Of a DNA stretch of 60,000 nucleotides, positions 1 to 9,600 are shown in pieces. Under the pieces are notes generated by a model. It saw nothing but the letters and a program-made list of their open reading frames with translations. It was not told the origin of the DNA and searched no databases. How positions within the stretch are numbered: position 1 is the first letter of the stretch; every line of letters starts with the position of its first letter. A program made the position numbers and the translations under genes. Source of the DNA: Nematostella vectensis (Eukaryota > Cnidaria > Anthozoa > Actiniaria > Edwardsiidae). Where the stretch lies: positions 9,203,719-9,263,718 of the forward strand of contig NC_064046.1 of the NCBI RefSeq assembly GCF_932526225.1, in the 5' to 3' direction.

Positions 1-1
1 A

Positions 2-88
2 ACATACCGTGGGGAGCCTGGAGGTGAGGGAGAAGATGAGGAAGAGCAGGACTGGGGAGAGAACCAACAAGGGGAAGGAGCGGGCTAG
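2..88 (+). CDS. C-terminal end of a gene entering from the left, acidic tail
   Basis: The frame starting at base 2 is open for 28 codons and ends at TAG 86-88. The peptide is strongly acidic and Gly/Glu-rich, with runs such as GGEGEDEEEQDWGE, which looks like the disordered tail of a nuclear or chaperone-type protein. Two AATAAA signals follow at 103 and 135, as expected for the last exon of a plus-strand gene. The family cannot be named from 28 residues. It could also be chance, but the acidic composition plus two poly(A) signals make a real terminal exon more likely than not. Confidence 0.5.
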   Translation, partial: TYRGEPGGEGEDEEEQDWGENQQGEGAG

Positions 89-102
89 CTACATATAGTG
101 AT

Positions 103-140
103 AATAAAGATATCATGTATCATTGTCGACTGGAAATAAA
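103..140 (+). promoter_or_regulatory. Two poly(A) signals (AATAAA)
   Basis: AATAAA hexamers lie at 103-108 and 135-140, 15 and 47 bases after the TAG of the partial terminal exon. They are the likely 3' end signals of that gene. Confidence 0.45.
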
Positions 141-224
141 GTGATTATTTCTTAACATGGCTTCTTGGTATTGTGCTATTTTGCAGATTTCTCGGGACCA
201 TTAATAAAAAACAGTGAATGTTTT

Positions 225-778
225 TTTTATGACTTGGCTACCACAGGTATCCCGGTAAATATTCATCCGGTGTCTATTTGAGCTGGTCAACCCGATGTAC
301 CGCGTTTACTCAAATGATTACTATATATTTTATAGTGGCGTGGAGTTGATTCTAGCGGCTGGGATATCGGCGGATAATGTCCAAGCATAAAAAATGCACC
401 ATTGTTTATCCGTGGACATTATCCGCCGATACCTTTTAATTTATTCGTCTAGGATATCAAACTAATTAGTATACACCCATCTCAATAAAAGTTGTCAGCG
501 CGATCGGTGAATGGCAATTGCCAAATTGAAGTTCTACGACCGAAAGGTTTAAAAAATAATGTGATAAATAAACTCAAATAATGCCAGAGCTATATACTGA
601 TTATATTAAATGGATATTCGTATGTTTTAAATTTTTCTGAATTTGGAACAAGTATTTTGGGATCCATGTGTCCGTTTGCACTGTCAACGAAGAGCGCATG
701 CTCGGATTGGTTCGCTTTCTTGGAATAATCTTTAAATGATATAATTACTGGGATACCTGTGGTAGCCCAGTCATAAAA
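225..778. mobile_element. MITE with ~34-bp terminal inverted repeats
   Basis: The left arm (225-258, ctaccacaggtatcccggtaa core) is matched inverted by the right arm (745-778, ttactgggatacctgtggtag core) with about two mismatches. There is no coding content. A second hairpin (362-433), with arms around tcggcggataatgtcca, is nested inside and may be a separate insertion. Part of the left subterminal sequence (tatttgagctggtcaa) recurs at 3,727, so the family is repeated. Confidence 0.65.
362..433. repeat. Nested 20-bp-arm hairpin inside the MITE
   Basis: tcggcggataatgtcca at 367-383 returns inverted as tggacattatccgccga at 413-429, with a 30-base spacer. It is probably a small foldback element inserted into the larger MITE, or a subterminal palindrome of it. 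Confidence 0.5.
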
Positions 779-864
779 TGCAACTGGGTTTTTTTCTCTG
801 TTCGCGATATGGCCAAGAAGTCGATCCCTTCTGCATTATTTAAAACTGGGTCATGGTATCCTGG

Positions 865-963
865 TTCCAGAGCCTCGAACGTCTCTCTATTTAGTGGCCA
901 GCGAGGTACTCTCGTCTCATACCTCGCTGGCCACTAAATAGAGAGACGTTCGAGGCTCTGGAA
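865..963. mobile_element. Perfect 44-bp-arm foldback element
   Basis: Bases 865-908 and 920-963 are exact reverse complements (44/44) around an 11-base spacer. Both ends carry ttccagagcctcgaacgtc. GGGTCATGG occurs on both sides (848-856 and 964-972) and could be a 9-bp target duplication if the element starts about 9 bases further left. Perfect arms point to a recent insertion or recent gene conversion. The outer motif (tatcctgg..ccagag) is shared with the foldback at 3,377-3,502. Confidence 0.7.
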
Positions 964-1605
964 GGGTCATGGCCGCCATCTTGATTTTGAGATTCCAGCT
1001 CTCAGATCCATGTTATTCGCGATTTCATTACTGCATATATTACCATTGTCTCAATATCTACCAAGTAATTGTGAAAAATCATCTCAAGCTCGTGTTTCCA
1101 TTTGCAACCCGATCAAGACCCGACACGTGGCGAGGCTCGAGATAAGAATTATCTATTGTATGCTTTAGACAAATACAGTTTACTTCAAGACGTAAATAAA
1201 ATGTTCTCTGGACACTCATCATGAATGGACTTGAGGTATTTATGCACTAGTCATTTGAAACCCCCACCCTTATGGTCCCGGGGAAGGGTGGGGTTAAGGT
1301 GGGGGTTTAGAGCACTTTTGAACGAGAATCTGTCCCGAGGGGGTGGGGGAATTGACAGTTTTTGACTCTAAGACTTATCCCCACCGTGCGGGTTTGGGAC
1401 AAGTGAATAGTGTCACAAGTATCATGTTAGTTTCTGGCTTGAGACTCTTTTTCTTTTGTAGCAAGCAATTCCATGTATCAGTGTGTGGCATGCTGCACGG
1501 CGACATGTGCAAAAAGGAATATTAAAAAAAATAATGCCAGATGAAGATGATTTATTTTTCCATCTTTTTTTGTAACTGTTATCTTCATAGTAATTGGTAC
1601 AAATT

Positions 1606-1905
1606 TAATAATAATAATATCATATAATAATAATGGTTTATTAGCATTCCAACATGAGAGGCTCTTCTATGCTAATGAAACTAACTACACTAACTAACAA
1701 TATAATAAATAATATACTATAAACTTGAAATTTTAAAAATATAAGTATACAAGAAAACATACATGTTCCTATTTAGCATTAAGTGTGGTTACTCTGGTCC
1801 TGGCTCTATTGCTGAAGTAGAGCTTAGCGCTCCGCTTAAACATTGTGAAATCTTGAGCCTCTCTCGTTGCAGATGGTAACATGTTAAATTTACTTAATTT
1901 ACTCG
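1606..1905 (-). pseudogene. LINE 3'-end fossil with (AAT)n tail
   Basis: On the minus strand a short frame ends at TAG 1769-1771 and reads as the C-terminal end of a non-LTR reverse transcriptase ORF, with the FNMLPSATREA and FKRSAKLYF blocks that in LINEs correspond to WNxLP and FKxxLKxYL. It is followed by an AT-rich 3' UTR and a (AAT)n-type tail at about 1606-1635. It is 5'-truncated and decayed. Confidence 0.5.
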
Positions 1906-2605
1906 CTGAAGTGTACTGGCTTTGAAAGATAAAAAAAGCCATGGGGGTGGGGGTTTCAATTGACTAGTGCATTACATTTATTACTTAATTTATTTTGAAG
2001 TGGAAGTATTTTGTAGCTTATTGATAAAAATAGTCTGCTACAAATCGCTATACTTAACTAAATGAATCCCAAAGCAGTGACTACCTTACATCGCGACACT
2101 TGACCGGCTACCCATAAAACAAATTTTGTTTTCTTACTATAAAATATCTTGATCTCTCTCATTGAATGTCATAATTTTTTCACCATGTAGATTTCAATAA
2201 GTAGAGCATATATTTGTCAATTGAGATAAGTTCCAACAGAATATCGGGCAGTTTTCATCAATATTCGTAAAAAAATATTGTATAAGCTTAAGTAAGTAAC
2301 TCAACTAGAAAAGCACAAGCCTGCTGCTTTGGTTTGGTAACTTTTTTAGAGGTAAACATGTCAGTAGCCATGTGTAGTGTAAGATATGTAAAACTATGAA
2401 AGTTATTTTGGTATTTTAGTGCTTATTTTTATTAATTTCAAATTAATTAGTGATAGCCATTGAGGGCAGTGAACCAAGAAAATTTTACAATTTTCGAACA
2501 CATTCTCATTTTTCCTGAATCTTATTTCGGTGCTATCTCGCTGCGGGGAAACTATTTGTAAGATTTTTTTACACTGCAAAAGATAAGACAATCAGCCCCA
2601 TGTAC

Positions 2606-3225
2606 TTAACCCATTGACTCCTGGCTATTTTCTAGCTGAATTTACAAAAAACAGACTGAAAACAGATACCTCCTCCCTACTCTGAGTTTTATACAGCCCG
2701 TCAAAGTCAAACACAGCTGCACCTAGTCAGCGGTGTCCTAACTTTCCAACAGTGCTTTGCGGTGCTTTGCTTGTGTTTTTCATAAAAAATACAGCTATGA
2801 GCATATTAGGAGAGTGTCTCAGGACATCACGAAGTCTATTGGGGCATAATTGAGTGCTTTGTTTATGGATATTTGCAAGCAAAGGTGGATTCATGGTGAT
2901 TTTTTCTTGTTTTTTCTTGTGCTTTGCCTGGATGAGAAAATAATATTCTAATGAATCACCACAGCTCTCCTAAATACTGTCTTTTCTGAAACCAAATTGA
3001 TTCCAAAATTGTTTACACTGCTATTCTGGGTCTTTATGACCTGGAATTGCTTATTTGGTTGAAGAATAGTTGCTCTCACCTTGGTTGGATGCATATCTTA
3101 AATTTATCCATTAGCCTGAGTATCTTCATCTTGTTGTGTTTATTTAGCATATATGATTTTTTTTTTTGGGGGGGGGGGGGTACTTTCCAAAGCCGGTACA
3201 GGCCGGTTGAGGGGTCAATGTGTTC
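2606..3225 (+). mobile_element. TTAA-type MITE, copy A (internally deleted)
   Basis: Same family as the copies at 7,049, 21,549 and 23,058. The left end is TTAACCCATTGACTCCTGGC and the right end is ccggttgaggggtcaatgtg followed by a damaged TTAA. Copy A is about 620 bp against about 1 kb for the others, so an internal block is missing. The TTAA target and CCC start are like those of piggyBac-group elements. Confidence 0.65.
3160..3180. repeat. Poly-T/poly-G tract
   Basis: A run of Ts followed by 11 Gs inside MITE copy A. It is low-complexity sequence without a coding role. Confidence 0.7.
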
Positions 3226-3376
3226 AGCTTTTTACTTAATAAGTTTTATATTTTTAATAATTTGACTAGAAAGAGCCGGCAAGCGACCAAAAACCCTTCG
3301 CCGGCAGCCGGCTGTTATATGCACTGTAATCGAAATGTAGAATCCTGTTGTTATGTTCCTGTGTGTGTTCCTCACA

Positions 3377-3502
3377 GTATCCTGAGTACCAAAGTCTCAA
3401 GCCTCGTTCGTTTACTATGCTCCTCGTTGTCAGTATAGGGCGCATAGTAAAGGAACGCATAATAAACGAACGAAGCTCGAGACTCTGGTACCCAGGGTAT
3501 CC
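3377..3502. mobile_element. Foldback MITE (~43-bp arms)
   Basis: Left arm gtatcctgagtaccaaagtc... pairs with right arm ...gactctggtacccagggtatc over roughly 43 bp with scattered mismatches. It is older than the related perfect hairpin at 865-963, with which it shares the terminal motif. Confidence 0.6.
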
Positions 3503-3712
3503 TAGCTGCAGTTTGGTCTTCGTGAGGGGGGGAGGGATGGAGACATACTCCTAGCCCTGCCCTGCGTCCGTTTTTGCGCTCACCCCCAGAAACCACGCGG
3601 CTTAAAATACAAAATGGCGCCCGATCACCGAACGGAGAGGGTTTTCCGCAATAATAACACCGAGTACCGCCTGCAAGCAGGCTAAGATACCCCTAGGCAG
3701 TGCCTAAATCTA

Positions 3713-4077
3713 TACATTCATCCTGTATCTATTTGAGCTGGTCAATCTGACGTTCCGCGTTTACTCAAATGATTACTTATCTAAACTATCAAATATTTAC
3801 TTATCTATACTATCAAATATTTACTTATCTATACTATCAATTATTTACTTATCTATACTATCAAATATTTAGTTATCTATACTATCAGATATTTACTTAT
3901 CTATACTATCAAATATTTACTTATCTATACTATCAAATATTTACTTACCTATACTATCAATTATTTACTTATCTATACTATCAAATATTTAGTTATCTAT
4001 ACTATCAGATATTTACTTATCTATACTATCAGATATTTACTTCTATATATCTATTCTATAGTTATCTATACTATTAA
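3713..4077. repeat. 24-bp satellite with 120-bp higher-order unit
   Basis: About 12 copies of a 24-bp unit (atctatactatcaaatattt plus actt) run from 3,769 to about 4,050. Variants (aattatt, atttagt, cagatat) recur at 120-bp spacing, that is five units, so a higher-order repeat has been amplified. It starts inside a fragment related to the left end of the 225-778 MITE. The open frame through it (YLYYQIFT repeats) follows from the period being divisible by three. Confidence 0.85.
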
Positions 4078-4959
4078 TCGTGTAGTGTCCGTATATTACA
4101 CAAAACCCACTCAGACCAGGCATATTTTGCTAAATAATTGTAGCACCTCTTCTTATGTTATGTTTCCTAAAACGTATACTAAAACGTTTATCCTTCAGAC
4201 AACAGCGGGAGACAAGCGATTTTTTTTGGCATTGGAAATTCAACAGTAATTTCAATGCCCCAAGATGGGGAAAAATGTCGTATAAATGCATTAAAGTCGT
4301 ACACATATCCACATTTTTTTTTTACTTTCAACGATAAACTTGGAGGTGCTTCATTGCGAATATCATGCATGGTAATGCATACTTTCTCAAGGCTCCGAGT
4401 GCAGTCTTATTTGAAATTGGTGTTTGAAGTGCCCGTAGCATCAAATTCCTGTGGCTTGTTTTTAATATTTACTTATCCTAACATGAAAAATTTGTAAAGA
4501 GTTTTCATATGATATCAGAAAAAAATCTCGAAATTTCAACACGGGCAAAGACAAGAGTGTTTTAAAACTGCTATTTCTTTTCACATGACCCCATAAAACG
4601 AGCCCGGTTGAGAGCAGCGGATGCTTGCATAAAGCTAAAATTTTCAAGAAATTTTCTAATCGAGTAGCTTATGAATTACTATTTCATTTTGAAGAGGCCT
4701 AACATGTTAAAACGCTATTCCTTTTTATATATTTTTTTGCCGCTGAAACATTACAAGGCAAAACTGCTGTCGTTATGTCGCTTTTTTTTATCAAGAAGTA
4801 AAAATAACGTTTTGCTTTTTATAAAAAATAAATAAATGCTTTTTAGGGAATGTTAGCAGCAATTAAAAAATATTCGAACAACCCTTCGTGGTGAAAGAAA
4901 AGAATTAGAAAAGGAGAAAAAAAGAAAATAAAGAAAACGAAAAAAAGAAATTTCAAACA
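4078..4959. other. No gene seen; AT-rich intergenic sequence
   Basis: Only short random frames occur, with frequent A/T runs. No splice-supported exon, RNA gene or clear terminal inverted repeat was found. Confidence 0.5.
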
Positions 4960-5031
4960 TTGCGGGCAAGACTCGAACCGCGGATCGAAAGATTCGAATT
5001 CAGGCGTGCTAACCGATCGAGGCAAATGGGA
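4960..5031 (-). pseudogene. tRNA-like sequence, likely tRNA-derived SINE remnant
   Basis: The minus strand contains an A-box-like stretch (cggttagcacgcc) and, about 30 bases on, a good B box (GGTTCGAGTCT) followed by tgcccgc. The 5' bases do not pair with the 3' tgcccgc stretch, so no closed acceptor stem forms. It is therefore a tRNA pseudogene or the head of a SINE, not a working tRNA. There is no CCA end or clear anticodon stem. Confidence 0.4.
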
Positions 5032-5770
5032 AACTTTAGTAAAAAAATAAGGTATTTATTCGATACAGTGTTGTAATCAAAGCATCGGGTCGAAAATTCG
5101 TAAAAAGAAGGAACTCAATTAAAAAAATAGAGACCTTAAAATGATTCAATTGAATCTACAATTTTGACATAGTGTAAAGTTCTAAAATAAGCTTTTTCTC
5201 AAATACCTATAAAAACATTCTATCGACAATATTTTCCTCTAGCGTTAAAAGTATTTGATTCGACGCGAACAAAATAGAATGCTCTTGAAAGTGGGTCATT
5301 TTTATTGCGTTGAGCAAAAGAACTCTAAATTTCAAATTAGATAGATTAATGTTTGCGCTTGATTACAGTTAAGAATTATAAAAATATAAAACTTTAAAGA
5401 TTTAGAATTTTCGGGCTTTTTTTATACGATTTAATTCTAGGCCTTATAATGATTCAATCCAACTAGAACTGCGTTCCTGCTTTTGTTAACCCAAAAACTC
5501 ATGTTTAAAACATTCTAATAAGGGGAAATGCCGTAGTTACAAACCATACACAATTTAACTCCCATGTCGGAAATATTTTATTTATAATTATAAAGATGAT
5601 CATATTGAATAAGAAAAATAATGATATCGCTCTGGTAACAGGGTAAAACAAGGCCCGAAAATAATAGAAAATGTACCCTTCAGGATTCCTGAATCAACGA
5701 GGAACGCCTAGCGCTTACGGAAAGGGGGTCACTTTTCGCTCGAGAGTGCGATATTATTTTTTACATTTAC
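5032..5770. other. No gene seen; AT-rich intergenic sequence
   Basis: A/T-rich, with many stops in all frames. Nothing recognisable. Confidence 0.5.
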
Positions 5771-5967
5771 AGTCAAATTCGTTGTTGCGCGACCTCGGCA
5801 AATCCAAAATTCTTGTCTCGTTTGGGAATAGCGCGTAGCGTAGTCAGACACAAGCTTTGGGGGCGGTTTGTCTGGTTTTGATTGTTTGTTTTGATTGACT
5901 ACGCGCTGTTCCCAAACGAAGAAATGAATTTTTGATTCTGGAAGGTTGCACAACAACGAATTTGGCT
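5771..5967. mobile_element. Foldback MITE (~70-bp imperfect arms)
   Basis: agtcaaattcgttgttg at 5,771 returns inverted as caacaacgaatttggct at 5,951. Inner blocks (cgtttgggaatagcgcgtag against ctacgcgctgttcccaaacg) also pair. The element ends about 210 bases before the CLN3-like start codon and could affect its promoter region. Confidence 0.6.
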
Positions 5968-6180
5968 ATAAATGACGGAAAAACCCCACGAAAACCCATC
6001 GTATGGCAATAAAACTTTGCATGGTTTGTTTTCAAGTCCTAACCTACTGATATATTGGTATAAACCCGGAAATTAAGAGTTTGATGCTAGGGGCACTTTA
6101 AGGAAATTCTTAAGAACTGCTCAGTCGTTGAGGACATTTTTTGCATAATCAGCACTAGGGCATGACCTACCAGAAAAAAG

Positions 6181-6625
6181 ATGGACTCTCCTAAAGTCTC
6201 CTCTTTGAATCACGTTTGTCTGTTTCTACTAGGGGTATCTGTGTGTTGCCCGATCTTCTTATACATAATAGCAAGCCCTGATATCCTAGCAGGCACTACC
6301 ATCCGAACTTCTGCTGTCTTACTTGCCGAGGGAATTTCTGGAATTCTAACAAACATCTTTGGGAACTGGTTCATTAGCCGGCTATCCTTACTGACGTCCC
6401 TGGTTATCGGGACGGTGAGTTGCGTGGCGTCTCTTCTCCTACTAATACTCGGGGGGAATGCATACGTCAGACTTCTGGCTGTGGCTGGAGTTAACTTTGC
6501 TGCGCAGTGGATGGCTGTGTGGTGTATGGGGCTCACTGCACATCTCCGAGATGACGGGAGACTTATTAGCGGCTTCGAAACAGGGAGGAATTTATCGGCA
6601 ATCGTCGGTGCCTTTTCATACACAG
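6181..6625 (+). CDS. CLN3-like gene, exon 1 (148 codons + 1 nt)
   Basis: Encodes the N-terminal four or so membrane segments. After the donor at 6,626 the open frame would run on only to a stop near 6,811, and that tail loses its hydrophobic pattern, which supports splicing here. Confidence 0.65.
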
Positions 6626-9600
6626 GTAATCCAAATACATACTTGTTTGTCAACATTCATATCCGTGATCATAGTAAAGAAAATGAAAATTTCCCCTCGA
6701 ATGGGACATTTGTTATTATTAATTTTGGTCTCAATAATCCCATCGAACAATATATGTGCATAATTAAAATACTTTATTTTATTATTTATCGGTCGCTGCT
6801 CACCACGGTCTGAGAAGGCCAATCACGCCGCCATTTTATGCTCCCGCTCAATGGCGAGTCACACAAAGCATCCATTTCCAGTGGCTAATTCAAGCGAGTA
6901 ACCAAGATAAAAAGGTTTCCTGTTACGTCACAACTCTTTCCAACCACAGGATACCCAACAACAGGATATCCAATCATAACACGGATGGAACGCCTGGGAC
7001 TATACTGTCGCTACGCTATTTCTTATCTGATCAATCTTTTATATTTCCTTAACCCATTGACTCCTGGCTTTTTTGGAGCTGAATTTACAAAAAAACAGAC
7101 TGAAAACAGATACCTCCCCCCCTATTCTGAGTTTTATACAGCCCGTCAAAGTCAAACACAGCTGCACCTAGTCAGCGGTATCCAAGCTTTCCAACAGTGC
7201 TTTGCGGTCCCCACTTTTAATCCCTCGTCGATGTGCTGAAGCCAGCACAAGTTGATGGTTGCTTGTATTTTTCATCAAAAATACAGCTATGAGCATATTA
7301 GGAGAGTGTCTCAGGACATCATGAAGTCTTTTGGGGCATAATTGAGTGCTTTGTTTATGGATATTTGCAAGCAAAGGTGGATTCATGGTGATTTTTTCTT
7401 GTTTTTTCTTGTGCTTTGCCTGGATGAGAAAATAATATTCTAATGAATCACCACAGCTCTCCTAAATGCTGTCTTTTCTGAAACCAAATTGATTGTAAAA
7501 TTGTTTACACTGCTATTCTGGGTCTGTATGACCTGGAATTGATTCGTTTGGCTTCGGGGTGAAAAGACTTCTAAAAAACCATCTGACTTTGGGGAGAGGA
7601 GTGTTGACTAGCCCTCCCCTCGTGAATTTTCCCCTGGATCTCCCAGAATGCTTTGCAATGCGTTAAGATATTTTCGTGGTTGTTCAATCCTTCAAGGAAT
7701 GGACATTGTGTTTTGAGGCCAAGGAAATGTACCTGGAGGATCAGAATAAAGGTATCTATTTGTGTCTTGAGCTGTGTTTGCTGATCTCTCTCCCTTGTGT
7801 GGTATTTTGAGCGTTTTATTGAGAGGGGTGATTCTGCTTTTCTCTCCTTGTTCGATTTCAGATTTGTCAAAGAACCTGTGCTATTATTTGGCTTAAGAGT
7901 AGATGCCAACACCTTGGTTGGATGCATATCTGCAAGACCATTTATCCCTCAGACTGATGCCTGAGTATCTTCATCTTGTTGTGTTTATTTTGAATTTATG
8001 AATTTTTTGGGTTGTGGGTACTTCCCAAAGCCGGTACAGGCCGGTTGAGGGGTCAATGTGTTAAAGAAGGCCAATCACGCCGCCATTTTATGCTCCCGCT
8101 CAATGGCGAGTCACACAAAGCATCCATTTCCAGTGGCTAATTCTTGACAAGATTTGATTAGCAGAAAAATGGATTTTTAATTTTTTCCAATTTTTCCAAG
8201 CTTTTCCAATTTTTAAGTTAGCTTATTCGCCGAAAAGTGAAAAATGAATTGGCCAAATTTCTCATTCCTTATTTCATTTTCTATGAATTAAAGTTGTGTG
8301 AGCTAATTAGGAATTGAACAAAAAGATCTGGAAGCAAAAAGCTCATAGTGAATCGTTTTCCTCAGTCCTGAGGAAGGGTTTGTGGTGATGCAAAGAAATT
8401 TTTTGTTCAGTACAAAAATACCATCTTTTGCCAGGAGATAGCCCTTGATGACCTAAGTATTCTGTGAAAGTTTGAAACGAATCGGATAAATATTTTTGGC
8501 TTGAAAGGGTAAAATGTATTTTTCGAATATAATTAGCAATTTTTCGGTATTTTTCGACTTGAACAGAAAATGTCTAAAAAAAAAAATTAAGCCGGGCAGC
8601 AAAAATCAAACTTGATTGATAGAAATTATATAATTGTACATATTTGGATTAGGTCGTTGGTAGTTTTAGTATTTTTCTTAATTTTTGACAGATTTTTCAA
8701 TTATTTTATGTTTTTCGTACTCCGTAAATAAGCCCGGAAAACGAGGCCTATATTTTCCATGGGACGTGGAATTTCACAATTCTTTTCACTCTAGGTATAC
8801 AGCACTTATTGTACTTCCAATATATCAAATAAAATTTTGTGGCAATTAAAAACATGAGTTTTGATGAGGCGATAAACAGCCCCCACTGAGCGCTCATATT
8901 TCAACAATTGCAAGACAATGGCTGTCGTAAGAGCACATACCTTTGCATCGGGGCACCTTTTTTCGCCAAAACAAGTTCATATAAATGCGAAAAGTGGTCC
9001 TGGTAGACTATAAATAACATCTTACAAGGCGTATCTAACCGTAGAATTTCAGAAGAGCACTCGATAACGCTAGGTCAACCATTCGATCGACCTCGAACTA
9101 GACGCAATGGTACGCCACGCTTCCCGTCGAATTTAGTCCTTCATAGAAAGCTGTACTAGAAACATTACAGTTTCCCCGCGAAGGGACTAATTTTGGTTCT
9201 ATTGTTTGTAGCTTGTAAGAGCTAAATATATTCGAAAAATACATTTTCCCCTCTCAAGCCAAAAATATTTATACGATTCGTTTCAAACTTTCACAGAATA
9301 CTAAGGTCATCAAGGGCTATCTCCTGGCGAAAGATGGTATTTTTGTTCTGAACAAAAAATTTATTGGTCTGAGACGGTCACACTTAAATCTGGCGCGGTT
9401 TTTCGGTTTTACATATTTTATTCCGCGGTATTGCGGTTTCTCTAGACTGCGCGGTTTAGGGTTATTGACTTATTTGGACGGTTTTGCGGTTTTTTGGCAT
9501 TTTTCTGTGCGGTTTCTGTACGCCCCCCTCCCTGAGCGCTAACCTCAATTCCTTAGACTGGCAATAGTCTTTCGAGTCCAGTCCATGTCATGACCAGAAT

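Noticed and set aside
3769-4077. 102-aa YLYYQIFT-repeat ORF
   Set aside because: Result of a 24-bp satellite (period divisible by three); no start context or splice support.
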